Source: Seiridium cupressi (Eukaryota > Ascomycota > Sordariomycetes > Amphisphaeriales > Sporocadaceae). Taken from it: 64,000 bases of DNA. Below the pieces are notes generated by a model, which was not told the origin of the DNA, did no database searches, and saw nothing but the letters and a program-made list of their open reading frames with translations. Of this stretch, positions 21,122-35,200 are shown in pieces. The stretch is taken from the NCBI GenBank assembly GCA_036674765.1, contig JARVKI010000008.1, positions 496,001 through 560,000 of the forward strand. Direction: 5' to 3'. The stretch's first letter is position 1. Every line of letters starts with the position of its first letter. The position numbers and the translations under genes are program-made.

Positions 21122-23823
21122 TGTTACGGGGATGAAATAGGAGTACCAAAGGTCAGATCATGGCGGTTGACGACTTATAAAAATGTAGAAAGAGGGTATG
21201 GACAGGGACCTAAGGCAAATGCCGCGAAAGTCCTTTACATATATCATATCATCTCCATGTTGCATTGATGCCGCAACTGTAGGGCTATCACCAACAGAAA
21301 CCAACGCGCATCAGTAACGCCTGCAGCGCTTAAATGACCAGTGACAAGGTCGATAGTGGATGGATCGCCGGCCCCCACATCCAGTGTGCATGGTCTAACG
21401 GTCTGAGGACCGGGAGTTGACTTCGTCAACGAGCGGTACGGCCCACAAATAGTGGCTCGCCTGCATCAGCCAGGGACATCTTGATTTGTTAGCGAGTGAG
21501 GGATTGGTGTGTGCCCCTTTCTGGATGCAACCCTCTGCTGTACATTTAAATGGAAATAACTACATAGTGCATGAGGATGAGAATTACCGAGACGAGCTCC
21601 GGAACGAGCATTCGTGAGCCGGTAATCGGGTTGGACTGGCACCTGATTAGTATGGCGTTAATCTGTGGCAAGTTGCCAGTATCTACTTTACCCCATCCTT
21701 GATTGGCAGAGTTTAGAGCAGGGCTGTGTTATCCATTCCTGGAGAAAAAGAGTCCGCGGATTGACGTGCGCTGATTTTGGCTAACACAGCAAATATGTCT
21801 CCCATAAGATTGGTAGAATAGGTGAGCCCTCAGAGCCGGTGGCGTTATCTTAGCATTCGGGTACTGGTGGGTAAGGTGGAATCATCGTAGGCGCGCTGGC
21901 GATAGACTGGAGGCTAACGTCGCTTAAGTCCTGGGCCTCTATTCGGCCAGTGGCCAGGGTGCAGACCATACGCCGATCGGCCAGGTTGAAGTAGGCACTT
22001 GAAAGGGCAGCAAGGCGAAAGGCTCGGATGCAGGCCTGGAACAGGTCGTTAAGACACTCGTGACACAATCCTCATCGGATGTGGGAGGCACACGCTGGTC
22101 CAAAAGTAGACGAGTTGAACTACACTGTGGCTTTGGTGTAATAGAGCTCATTTATTTTTGGACTACTGTAGCGGGAGGGGTTCAGCTCGCACCTTGTGTG
22201 ACCACTCGTGTAACGATTCGAGCTCGGCGTGTGTCGTTGTCAAGCCTGTGAAGCCGACTTCGTGGGACTGAAAGAAAGATCTGCATTGTATAGAGCAGGC
22301 GGGGACCATGTCTCAGGTCTACAGATTGAACACGGTGCGGGGTGATAGTACTAGTAGGCGTGACAAGATAGCGGCACGATGCTCCAATGACAGTTGCAGG
22401 TAGTAAATCCACCCAGCGACAGAGCAATTTATGAGACCGAACTGGCTGCCAGGACCTCGAGAGATAAGAGCCCTGAAGCTCGACAAACCCGGGACTGCTC
22501 TGGTGCGTGTCGCCAGGTCCTCAGGCTTCCCCTGGTCGAACGATATCAGTCACACTCAATCTCGGAAATCACTTACGAATCGAGGCACATGCACAAGTTT
22601 GCGAGATTCACGTAGCGAGCTGCATGCATACCCTTTGGGTTGATAACATTTTCCATTGCTGCACTGAAGCATCCTACCATGTGAACTTCTTGTTGGAAGC
22701 GCACTCTTGAACTCTAGCTCACATACCAAGAGGCGGATTTCAGAAAACCACAGCGAAGTGGATGGCGATCGGTCGCGCTTCAGAGACCCCAAAGGGCCGC
22801 GTTCGACGGGCTCATGGTCTCCAAGTTTAATCTCCCTCATGTATGGTGATTGGTTCTTTAGAAGCGCGGTTGACGGCTTCACATTCCGGCATACTGGCGC
22901 GACAAGGCTATGACCACTGATCGAGCGAATACGTCGACGCGATAATGCAAACATCATGGCGTTAAGGCGACATGCATACCCGACCAGCCCGACTCGTTAG
23001 GCTTCTGGCTTATGAACATGTCGGTGTCAAGGATTCGTCCGTCCCGCAGACGCAGGAGGATTTGGACAACATCGCTGTGATTCGGACAGCGGGGGCCCAT
23101 TAACCGCCACTTCCCGCCAATAGTGTCGGTTTTCCTTGCCCGAGAATCTGGAGCCGAGCACTAAACAGGAACTACCCTATTGAATAGCCAATGCTGGCAA
23201 GGCCAAGGTAGCACGGACCCCGGATTTAGTTAGGGGGTTTCAATGCCCAGCTTTGGCGCCTTATACGACAAGCATTTTTTTTCGACTATGGCTCATTTCG
23301 AAGCCCTTTGGATGGCTGGGCGAAGAGAACGCCTGTTCTATTTATCGAAGTACCGCATCAATCCGTTGCTAGTCAGCGCGGTGGCAAGAGGTCAAGTGCA
23401 AAGCAAGTTCTGGCTTGAGATTGGACGAATCATTGAATATCGGGATTCCCATCTTCCCAAACCAACTGCGGCAATACAACCTTCTGAGTTGGGCGTACAA
23501 CTCGCCAAGGCCTTAAATGGTCACGAGCCGGGGCTGAATGTCTTACCTTTTTAATGAGCATTTAGTGTATGAAGTCTGCACTTCTTCATAAAGTCCAGTT
23601 CGTTGCAAAACCGCTTCATTTCGTCCCTAGACATATCGCTCAACCAAGATGCGACAAGCTCACATCAGATACTCTTTGGGTCTTCTTCGCTGTATTCCCT
23701 GCACTGACCCCGCTTGCTCTTATCCTCCCGCATCAATACTGCAGAGTTAATTTTAGAAGCGGTCGCGTCGTACGAGTACTGCGTGATTTTGTCATCGACC
23801 GGGCGGTGGGTGCAGTGGGAGCG
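21122..23823. other. Intergenic, no gene recognised
   Basis: 2.7 kb with only short frames. A minus-strand run at about 22070-21850 (CHECLNDLFQACIRAF) looks protein-like but matches no family I know. The 103-codon frame at 23243-23554 and the 85 codons upstream of the mannosidase ATG have no recognisable content. Confidence 0.4.
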
Positions 23824-25642
<1,819 letters not shown>

Positions 25643-26117
25643 GTCCAGGAATCTGCCAACTAATGAACATATGGATTAGGGAAGAGTGAGCTCTTCCAAA
25701 AATGTTCCAGTAGTAAGATACCCCGAAGATTGGTTACTACTACCACTAAAACGTTCAAAGCATTCTGGTCGTGGTAAGACCAAGGAAAGGATCTATCTAG
25801 GGATACACGCGAGAAGTACAATGTAGTTTCCTGACCTCAAGAGTGATTCATTTGTATGCGCCAATCGAAGATGGGCGGCACAGTACCTCCCGTTTTGGGG
25901 TACATTCGAGGACATCTCTCACAAGGTGTCGAAGCCGAGCTTATCTGGATTTAACTTAACACGTATAGTGGAAAGGTAAAATATGAGACGCAACATCCAA
26001 GTTATGTAAAATAATTAATTGTGTCGATTATATATCGCGAGAACTCTATTCAGCCATCTTCCTCTACCAATGATATACCAACACTCATGTTCATAGCTTC
26101 ATATCGTCGTAGTCTTC
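25643..26117. other. Convergent 3' intergenic region
   Basis: Downstream ends of the mannosidase (+) and the alcohol dehydrogenase (-). AT-rich from about 25950, no gene. Confidence 0.6.
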
Positions 26118-27328
26118 TTAAGCACCGAAAGCCTTGTCGAAATCGGTGAGAGTGAAACGGTAGTGAACTTTGTTGTTCTTGACACGCTCAACTGCCTCAG
26201 CGCAGCCCTTCTCGCCCACCGGCAGAGTTTCAACCATGGGGAAGAGCTTCTTGTCGGCGGACAGCTTCAGCATGGCCAGGATTTCGGGTCGTGAACCAAT
26301 GTGGCTGGCACCAATACTCGATCCATTAGAAGCAAACTGCTTGGGGTGGAGCTCCTTGATCGGCTCATCCGGCAGACCGACCTGGTGGAAGCGACAGTTG
26401 ACCTTCAGTATAGACAAGTATTCATCGAGGTTGAAGGTATGGGTCATGTCCGCAGAGTTCAGGACAAAGTCGAACTTGAATGCGAGGGGCTTGGCCCAGT
26501 CCTTATCACCGGAGCTGACAAAGTGCTTCGCACCCAACTTTAGAGCGTCATCCTTCTTGTCGGGCGAGTGAGAGATCACCGTGACCTCTGCGCCGAGGGC
26601 GGCAGCGTACATGACAGCAAAATGGCCCAAGCCGCCGAGACCGACAATGGCAACTTGCTTTCCTGGACCAACACCGGCGCGTACTAACGGGGAGTAGACT
26701 GTCAAGCCAGCACACATCATTGGTGCTGCGAGATGGGATGGAATGGCGTCTGGAATGGGGAACACGAAGTACTCATGCGCTCGGATATGTGATGCGTAAC
26801 CTCCTTGTGAGATAGTCTCATCAGGATCCGCCTCTTTGGGGTATGGTGCACCGTAAGTATCTAAAAAGTGTTAGGCATATCATATAACATATAACAGCAG
26901 CGGAACGGTACGTGTACTTACCAACCTGGTGTGGGCAGTAGTTCTCGTTGTCGCTCTTACACTGAGGGCACTTCAAGCAGGCCCAGATCTGAGCACCGAC
27001 ACCAACTCGATCGCCGACCTTGACGTCCTTGACTGCAGAACCAACTTTCACTGCCTTGCCGACAACTTCGTGACCAACGCAAATGGGGGTAGGGGCATCT
27101 CCCCAACCTCCCGTGATGGTGTGGACATCTGAGCCGCATACACCGCAACACTCGATCTTGATATCAACATCGTGGTCACCGAACTTCTTTGGCTTGAACT
27201 GTGGAAAGGGTTAAGCTCAGCTCGGCATGATAGGCATGCTTCCAATAACTTACAGTCTGCTTCTTGAACTCCTTGTACTTTCCAAGCTCATTAATCATGA
27301 AACCTTCGAACTCATCAGGGTAAGGCAT
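26118..27328 (-). CDS. Zinc-dependent alcohol dehydrogenase (cinnamyl-alcohol/NADP-ADH type)
   Basis: Three exons: 27328-27254, 27198-26922, 26860-26118; 364 residues. The catalytic zinc site is ECCGVCGSDVHTITGGWG with GHEVVG. The structural zinc site is CLKCPQCKSDNENYC, four cysteines in the usual spacing. The coenzyme fold has VAIVGLGGLGHFAVMYA. This pattern (GVCGSDVHT, YCPHQVDTYGAPYP, GGYASHIRAHEYFVFPIP) is that of yeast Adh6/Adh7-like, NADP-preferring medium-chain dehydrogenases acting on bulky aliphatic or aromatic aldehydes and alcohols. The exact substrate cannot be read. A consensus TATA box lies 124 bp upstream, pointing to inducible expression. Probably cytosolic. Confidence 0.92.
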
Positions 27329-27450
27329 GTCGGCGATATTATATGAATTGGGGTAAGGTGGTATAAGGTGTGTATCTGAACGAGATTTATGACGCTTGAA
27401 CTACGGTAATTATGTTTAAGTCAATCGTGTCGTTTACGATCTCGACCACT

Positions 27451-27460
27451 CTTATATATA
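27451..27460 (-). promoter_or_regulatory. TATA box of the alcohol dehydrogenase gene
   Basis: Minus-strand TATATATAAG, 124 bp upstream of the ATG at 27328. Confidence 0.6.
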
Positions 27461-27841
27461 AGGGCGTAGTGGTGACGACATGAAGCAATCATTTTGTCGA
27501 TGAACGTCAAAGCCCTCGAAGTGCGGACGTACGTGTGGATAATGAGCGGCCTGTGACGTAGAACATCTCGTGGAATCTTTGTTAGCGGTGCCTTAAGTCA
27601 AATAAGCTATGAGACTAGCATTTCGAAATGGTCCAATGACAGAGCCCAGAATAAGCCACTAACGCCCAAATGCCGTAAGAAGGCGGACCAGCCGCTCTTT
27701 GCAAACTGGGGAACAGACCAGGACCATCAGGTCGGGATCGTAGGTCCCCCAGGGAACTCCCTTCAACGGAACTCGGCAGGTGGGCATCTTTTGTGGATGC
27801 TTGTACCTGGGTATCGAATACTGATCCAGCTCGGGGTGCAG

Positions 27842-27943
27842 GAGATAAAAGAGAGGAAGTCCGGCGGGTTGGCGCTAATGAGATTCAAACTCAACGTATT
27901 CATTATCCTTTCCGTTACAAGAGCATCGTACCATCTGCAGGTG
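27842..27943 (-). repeat. tRNA-like repeat, copy 1 (degenerate)
   Basis: Shares with copy 2 the ordered blocks gagat(a/g)aaagagagg, ggtt(g/a)gcgct, the decayed T-loop (gattcaaactc versus gactcgaacct), tatcctttccgttacaag and taccatct. On the minus strand it reads as a 3' tRNA half with TTGTAAC where a Thr(UGU) anticodon loop would sit. The 5' half does not fold. Confidence 0.4.
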
Positions 27944-28015
27944 CTTGATATCTTGGCAATACTGCAACTTTATTCTCTCGCCTTTCAGAAATACAGGGCC
28001 AGAGCTTGTCTACAA

Positions 28016-28131
28016 GAGATGAAAGAGAGGGGAGCACTGCGACCTCCGATCAGGTTAGCGCTGATAGGACTCGAACCTAACACAATGTATCCTTTCCGTT
28101 ACAAGTAGGTACCGATACCATCTACAAGTGG
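28016..28131 (-). repeat. tRNA-like repeat, copy 2
   Basis: Better preserved than copy 1. On the minus strand it has CTTGTAACGG, an intact B-box-like GGTTCGAGTCC, and an acceptor-like CAGCGCTAACC. I cannot find a matching 5' acceptor or D arm, so I call a tRNA-derived element or pseudogene and not a working tRNA. Confidence 0.45.
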
Positions 28132-28780
28132 CATTCCCGTTTGTGGCTACCAGATGTTCATCGGCAATGTTTTAGTTGACATCATCAATGTTCAATGTTT
28201 GCAGTCTCGATTCTAGCGCCTAGCCTCGGCCCATTCGGAAAGGTCTATGGTTAGCACGTGGCTCTACGACAAACTCGGGGCTTATGCTCCGTCGTTTGAG
28301 GTAAGTTGCAACTTCATTTGAAAGGATTTGTTACAACTCTTAAATCTTAATTTTTTTTTTCTTCTTCTTCACATCGCACACTCTTACTCCTGATGAATTG
28401 TGTGATGGGAAATGTAATCGAAACTACCCGGTTACCATAAGTGCACTTCTACTTTAGCCATCAGCCCTGTACACGTCAGTAGTATAAATTAGCGACCTTA
28501 CAAGACCGCCTCCATTCGCTGCTATGGTACTTGACTGACAAGGCGATAGGGTCAAGATACAATGCCGAGTTCCTCACTGGTGTGCATGACTCGTGGTTTG
28601 TTCTCCACAACATCACTTTTAAAAGCCAGTTGTCATGTAAGATATGATTTCGCACCCAATCGATATGGCGCAGAAGCCGTAGGTAATCTCATTGCACGAT
28701 TATGGAGTATTGAGTTGGAATTAGTAATTGAGGTAAGTCGTTCCGTCGTCAACAACCAGGCAAAGCTGGGCCATGGATAT

Positions 28781-30875
28781 TCAGTAAACCAATGATACTT
28801 CCTCTCCTACGTCTCCACCAGCTTCCTCGACGCCGTACTCGTGGGCTACGCCACGGTCTAGGCGGCCTTGTATTTCATCTGCTTCTTCTATGCGGCCGAC
28901 TTCGCGTAGATCCTTCTCTAGTTTCCCCAAAATCAGAATCAAACTACTTTGCCTGGACTCCATGTATTGCCTTAATGATATAGAGAGTTGATCGGGGTAT
29001 CCCGGATGACTGCTGAGAGGTCTAGTCAAAAACTCCGCTAACTCGTATTCCGCACGGATAGCTCCATCCATATCCTTCATCTTCTGGAGTGTAAGAACCA
29101 ACACAATTCCTGCATAATGGAATTCGTATGGGTGAGCCGGTCCCTCCTCCGATTCGCGGACTTGTGCAAGTAAGGATAATGCCTCTTTGAAGAAGCGGTT
29201 TCGGTGCAAGATGGCGGCCGTTTCAACCATTAGGTATAGATTGGGAAGACCATGAGATTGAGACTTTCGTATGAGGGCATCGAGCACGGGCTTGGCCTCG
29301 TAGATTCCCATCATACCAGTGGCTTCCATCAAGCTTATAGTTAACCCACGCAGTTCGGTAATATGCCCGAAAGCATTGTCCGATTGCTCTAGGAATGGCT
29401 CTAAATGATCAAAATAACAATCCAGAAATGGCCGTATGTTTTGTGCAAATTCAAAACTGTCCATTCGAGATAGTTGACTTAACATGATGTGCAAGGGATG
29501 GTTTGCTCCAAACAGTACCAGGCATAGCCCTGCGATATACTTGAGTAGCGTCTGTGAGAGATTTCGGCCCAGAGTATCGTAGAACATGCATCGTATTGCC
29601 TGCTGACAAACATAAATGATCACTCGAGGATCTTGGGGCTCGATAAATGTTTTTGTATTGGCGAAACAGCGTTTGAGGATGCGGAATGCCTTTCTGACTT
29701 TCTGTTTTCTTAAAAAGTCGAAAGCAGGATTGAAATCATTGTACCACCGTTCAAGCTTGCCACATTCAGTGTCAAATAATGTTGGATCCGTTGATTGCGA
29801 CAAGGCCCATAACCCGGTAGAAAATGTGCTGGATATAAAATGCCGTGCAAAGAACATAGATCTCTCGGGGAGTAACAGTGTTGTGGGGGTCTCAAGGCAG
29901 TTGATGGAGCCCATTGGGTTTTCGATTCCAGCCATAGTTCGGGCGCGTTTGAAACCCCTCGAAAACACCGCATCTTCCTCGTAGGATGGCGAGGCGCGTG
30001 ATGCTCGAGACGTTGCAGAGGAGTGTGACGAACGAGATTTGACAGATGACGGTACTCGTGGATGCTGAACTACGGAATTGGGGGGTGTTGGCAACATCAC
30101 GGTTGATATCCACGAACCCGAGTCGTTGCTATCGACTGTTCCATCGATGGAAAATAAATTCTCACTGCCTTTTTGAGGACCTGGCACGGCCGCAGCCGAT
30201 GTATCCTGATTGCTCTCGAGTTGAGGGGGCGCTTGGCCGTTGCTAAGGAAATCCATCCAAGCTTTTGGAACCGCCGCTTGGGGGTCGGGGGGTATTGTGG
30301 TAGAGCCGGAACTGTCGCCGTCATTTGCTGGTTGCGAGGTTTCGGCATTTGCTGAGGGCACCGCCTGATTGTCAAGAGATACGGATGCGAAGCGAGTATT
30401 GTCCGTTGGAGCTTGGCAGGAAGTAGCTTCTGACGTTGAGTTGGACACGAGACTCTTATTCGAGACGCTCAAGTTCTCCGCTGTACGGCGACCTAGGGAA
30501 TGCGAGGAGGACGCAATACTCTCAGCATCTTCAGACTGTTCGCGGCGCCGTTTGCGTTCCTTTGCTTCCTTCTTCGCCTCTCCTGGTTTGGTTTTCCGCA
30601 GTCCCCACTTCTGATAGATTTGAGACTGGAACATCTTAGGGCTGCATCTCGTGTTACTATGCCGTCAAAGGTGCGACAACATGGACAGCGGGAGAGTGCG
30701 CTTACGTAGCATGGAACTGGTGCTCTTCGCGCATGATGCGCATCACAACGGGAAGTGAGTGGCACATGAACAGAGCCGTTATCGTGTTTCGGTACCTGTC
30801 CCAGTCCTGGGGCTTGGCCCATTGGGTCTTCGACCCAGAAGCTGGCATCGTCGTCATGATCGGTGGCTGCTCCAT
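28781..30875 (-). CDS. Clr5-domain protein
   Basis: Two exons: 30875-30706 and 30641-28781; 676 residues if translation starts at MEQPPIMTTM. The frame is open to an ATG at 31106, which would add 77 residues. The 64-nt intron splits an N-terminal Clr5 domain (about residues 22-75): WDRYRNTITALFMCHSLPVV, MREEHQFHAT joined to PKMFQSQIYQKWGLRK. Next come a basic stretch (KKEAKERKRRREQ), a long Ser/Pro/Asn-rich linker, and a helical C-terminal half (about 320-650) with tetratricopeptide-like spacing but no clear TPR consensus. Clr5 domains are found at the N-terminus of many Pezizomycotina proteins; the fission-yeast namesake acts in heterochromatic silencing. DNA or chromatin association is inferred. 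Confidence 0.8.
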
Positions 30876-31881
30876 CGTCGAAGGTCTCGCGGGTTGAGAA
30901 ACCGTAGGTTCCTCAGCGCCGGCGGATTGAGAGGGAGAAGAAGCATGATCAGCGAACTTGGAGATAACGGCGCAGACAGCGCGGATGGCGGGCTTGGTGT
31001 GAAGTGTTGGTTGGCTGGCCCCAACCCATGTCCGCGTTTGAAGTTGACCAAAGTTATGAGAGGCCAATTGCACCCCCTGCATAATTCCTAGCGACCCCAA
31101 GTTCACGCTGCTAACCCAATTTTAGCATAGTGTTGGGGCTGTTCGGCCGCCAGTACGCGCCTGATTGGTTGGAGACAGTCTGTCATGTGATTTAGGCGCC
31201 CCCTGAATCCTTGTTCGCAATATTTCACAAGTCCTTCTGCGGACTGAGTGGTTCGACTTAACGGTCGACTCAACGGTCGAGGGAACGATCTGCACTTGGC
31301 ACTCTGGACTGAGCACTGGCCCAATTTCGACCGACTCGTCCTCGGGCCGTGGCGGCTGTGGGGACTTTTGGCGTGCTGGATGTTCTATGTTCTGCATCAA
31401 ACGATCGATATCCGTATGCAAGGATAGACGTTACCGATCGAAACTGGCTGTGGCGTTGCATTCCAAGCGGACTGAAAATCCATGCGATCAGCGCAGCGTC
31501 GTATTTGAAAGAAGTAGTTCATGAAATCTGAGTAAATTGAGAAATTACCATAAATGCTATTGAAACGACCAGTCTAGACAAAATGAACGGGTCGCCCTGA
31601 TTGCCCAGGTGGTTTTCTAACCCGTGAAATGCCCGTTCGTAACCCGTTAAGCCACCCCACTCGTTCCGGAACACCGTTGATTGGTTCCGAGTTCAAACGC
31701 AAGTCGAGTACTCAAACTTGGGCTTGACCAATCAAATTGAAAATCAACCCGCCGCTTAGAGTTCCAGTTTTCGAGCCTTAAGCGTCATCGTTGCCCGAGC
31801 TGATGATGCCCATTCCCGTCCTCCTCTCGAGCTTTGGTTCACTCTGTGTTGATCCCTAATGCTGGTGATTAGCCATGAAGC
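30876..31881. other. Intergenic
   Basis: Presumed promoter of the Clr5 gene. No other supported feature. Confidence 0.5.
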
Positions 31882-32130
31882 CTAGATGGTGCTCTTGCAT
31901 TGCGGTGTTACCTCAACCGGTTCTGGAGCCCTCTTTGATGCCTCATTCCCAACGCAAATTATTCCCAAGCCTCGAGCTGCGGCAGATGTCTGAGAGCAAG
32001 ACGTTAGTTATGGTGCAATTAATTTAGTTGGTAATGATGATCCTACCGATGCGCATGACGATGGCTCAGGGACAGGAGCTGCAAGACAGCTGGCTCCGAA
32101 AGCCAAAACGATGAATGTCTTCGTGAGCAT
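31882..32130 (-). CDS. Small secreted cysteine-containing protein (63 residues)
   Basis: Two exons: 32130-32047 and 31989-31882. The 57-nt intron has donor gtagga, a strong branch site ctaac and acceptor ctctcag. Exon 1 encodes a classic signal peptide (MLTKTFIVLAFGASCLAA) followed by PVPEPSSCAS. Exon 2 encodes TSAAARGLGIICVGNEAS, then a dibasic KR (47-48), then APEPVEVTPQCKSTI and TAG. After removal of the signal, Cys 26, 40 and 59 remain. A consensus TATA box lies about 150 bp upstream. Such small secreted proteins are often effectors, antimicrobial peptides or Kex2-processed precursors; which applies here cannot be told. A second donor-like gtaaca in exon 2 leaves the C-terminus slightly uncertain. 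I recognise no homolog. Confidence 0.55.
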
Positions 32131-32276
32131 GTTGCCGGTTGGTGTTTGGAGTTATGTGGATATGAAATTTGATATGAGAGACTGGCTCGAAAAGGAGTAT
32201 GAAGAAGAACGTGTATGGTAAGATGTCCACTATTGCTGAAGAAAGATGTTTGAGATTCGCCTCTGAGACATGCGAT

Positions 32277-32284
32277 CTTATATA
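32277..32284 (-). promoter_or_regulatory. TATA box of the small secreted protein gene
   Basis: Minus-strand TATATAAG, 147-154 bp upstream of the ATG at 32130. Confidence 0.5.
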
Positions 32285-35200
32285 GATATTCCGGGCACAT
32301 CTTGATTCTCCAGACCGACAATTCCGTCCGAGAGCGGTGCATGCTCGTGATGGACTTGATGTGACGAAAACGCCTCTATTCCCAGTGATCGTCCTGTGAC
32401 AGAGGTATAGTATACATATGACTTCTTGTGGTTAAGGTACATGGTCTGAGTAGCAAGTACTTGTGGCGGTGGCGGGCTCCGAGGGAAGTCAGCAGCCGAT
32501 ATGGCCCCTATAGGTGCCAAAGCTGTAACTAGGGGTAGCTTGGGCGCTTCCATCGCCAATCGGACGGAATCTGTAGCAAGGGGCCATCTTGGAAAACCTC
32601 AATTACGTCCATGCAAAATTCTAGAACCAGCAGGTTCGCTTGGAAGGGTCTGGATGGGGTACATTGTGGCATTTTTGGCTTTGACAATTTGTTGCCGTAG
32701 CAATGTTGAGTTGAGCCAATGACAGTGCTTCATGCATGGAATGGGCGTGCACTTGGTGAGGGGCAAGGTGATATGCAAGGAACAGCGGTTAATCGCTTCA
32801 ATTGGACAACAGCACCGGGGTCGTTCATATTGCCCCGCCTCAAACCCTGGACCGGGATCTTCAGCAATTCTACAGCAGCTCGGACTAGCTGTGGTACCCT
32901 GCCACCAATTGCAGATTGTATTCATGGAGATGATAAACCATTACGCCCACTAGGCTTGTGCAAGCGAGAAGTTTCTGGGTCTCCAAGACCAGCTAATCTA
33001 TCCACATGGCCATTCTAGAGAAGATGTAAACTTGCTGACTGGCTCTTCCGGGTTTGAAAATCACATAGTCTAGTGAAGCAGCTAATGTACGATTGGGGAG
33101 ACACAAGTATCAATCACCTGGTAGCTGTGACGTAGGATAAATCACTAAGACAGAATATCACATCTAGCGAGTCCCGGAGTGACAAAGGAGCAAGGACGAG
33201 ACTCGCTTGGAACTGCTCCGTGATGTGCTGCTGATTTACTACGTTTGTGGTCACATTGTACAAGAGGCAAAACCTTACTGGTGTCTGTCATTCAACCACC
33301 CGGGATGCACCTCTAAGACACGACCCCGGACCGTTAGGAATTCGCTATCGGGTTGATGGGGATAATACAAGGGTACAACGTTGTGGATGGTAGGACAAGG
33401 CTGTCAAAGATACTGGAGGTTCGTCGCCTAGCGCGACTAGATAAAGTCATATATATCTCTAGTCTTACGCCTTGAGATAATTTGACACAGTCATGTTCTC
33501 CATATTCCACGAGCTTGCTAGGAGAGTTTGTGAATTGCACACAAGATCATTGAGTTCTTAAGCAGACGGCTATGGAAAACGTGGTTATGCAAAAGGTGTA
33601 TTAGCTGGGAAAACTTTTGCTGCAGAAATCAATATAAGCTTTCATGCTTCAGAGTGCCCTAACGCAGCATAGCAACCAGGATTACGGGCTTCTGGGCCCC
33701 GGTCATACCTCTGTTCAGGTTGCATCGATAAAGAAACCCCACAGCTGAGCCCTTCTAGTGCATGTGGGGCCTGGGGGCTGAAGAAATTGCAAGACGGCAG
33801 CGATGGCGATCCTCCATTCTTTTCTCATAGATAATGAAGGGGAGCTGAAACGTTGTCTGGACAACATTCATGCAAACCGTGTACCAAGCCATGCGCCAGA
33901 GCCTTGGTGGTGGCCTGGTCGTGCTCGACCATACAAAAGCAGTCTTACCGTTAGAGGTACTGCGTCATGCCCCTGCACATGTGACCCCTCGTATCCGGTT
34001 CATGATTTCTGCAATGTTCGATCTGATACGACAGAGGATCCGGCGGAGCTTCCTTTTGGAAGAAACCAGACATCAGGCCGTCTTGACCGCCCATCCTTGC
34101 TGATCTGCTATGAGCTTGATGAAGAAGCTCTCTGGTGCTCGGCTTTCGTTGAGCTTGGTCAGGGATCTGATGTGACAAGCGCTAAGGCCGTACGGTCCAA
34201 AGTGATCTTCAAGCTTAATTTTTTTGGGGTCGCACATCAGGTCATTACAATCCGACAACATGGTAAGCTGAGGGTCCGAGCACGCAGTACTGTACCGTGT
34301 TCTCTTTGCGGGTGTAACTCTACCGCATATCGACGATGTTGACAGCCAAACGACTCCACCAGACCCTCTTGACAGGCAATTCCCCACGAAATGGGTATTA
34401 TGCAAGTGAGCACTTAAAGTCTACAACTCACATGATAGTATTGTTGATCACATATTGCCTTACTGTTAGCAACTGTATTGGTCTTCCATTCGCACAATTT
34501 GCCGCTTTCTACCGTAAACATCGTGAGCCTTGGTGGGGTTTCAGTGACGCGACGCCGGTCCATAGAGGAGCCAGCTTCTCTTGATCACAATCACCATGCT
34601 TGCTTCAGCTACACTGATTGGTAATAACACACGATGATCTCGCGCCAAATGAGTCTTACTGACCGCGCATCTTGTCAGGTGGTCACACGTGGTCTGGTTG
34701 AAGACATCATTGCATGGGCATGGATGAATGTTCGGGACTTTTCCACTTGCCATCCCTGCAGATGTAAATGCGCGGGATCGATGCATGGACCGATGCGCGG
34801 ACCGGACTTTTGTCTTTATGCCCCACAATATCCGTGTCGGCGCTAACTTTCCCTCACGGATTGGTATTGACATGGGATTTATGTGGGACTGTTGACGAAG
34901 TCGGCGAGGTTATAGACACGGTCACCGGTCATTCTCTTGATTCTTCTGCCACCCAAACCCAGCCATCAATACCTGCTTGAGTTGGGCTTCAACTCACCGA
35001 CTATTCAGGCTCCTCTTCACGTCCTTGGATATCAACCAGCTGATGAACCTGAGGTGGACCCCTAACGGCGGTGACAACTCGTTTCTGACTCATAATGGAG
35101 AAGACTACCCTTCAATTCAACCAACTAAATGGTATCGAACTTCTAATACTATCCACGTCTTGGACCCCAGTGACCAGCCGTTGGGAGGGGAGCTTTCTCT

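Larger units (their letters stand above)
27461..28780. other. Intergenic with two tRNA-like repeats
   Basis: Apart from the ADH promoter and the two repeat copies listed separately, no gene is supported. The 77-codon frame at 28562 has no recognisable content. Confidence 0.5.

Noticed and set aside
21121..21240. TA tract as an origin or attachment site
   Set aside because: A simple microsatellite explains it; no flanking symmetry seen.
23243..23554. 103-codon plus frame upstream of the mannosidase
   Set aside because: No motif or splice link to the mannosidase; left as intergenic.
33803..34342. 179-codon plus frame and an overlapping 77-codon frame
   Set aside because: No recognisable motif; two overlapping frames look equally protein-like, so neither is supported.
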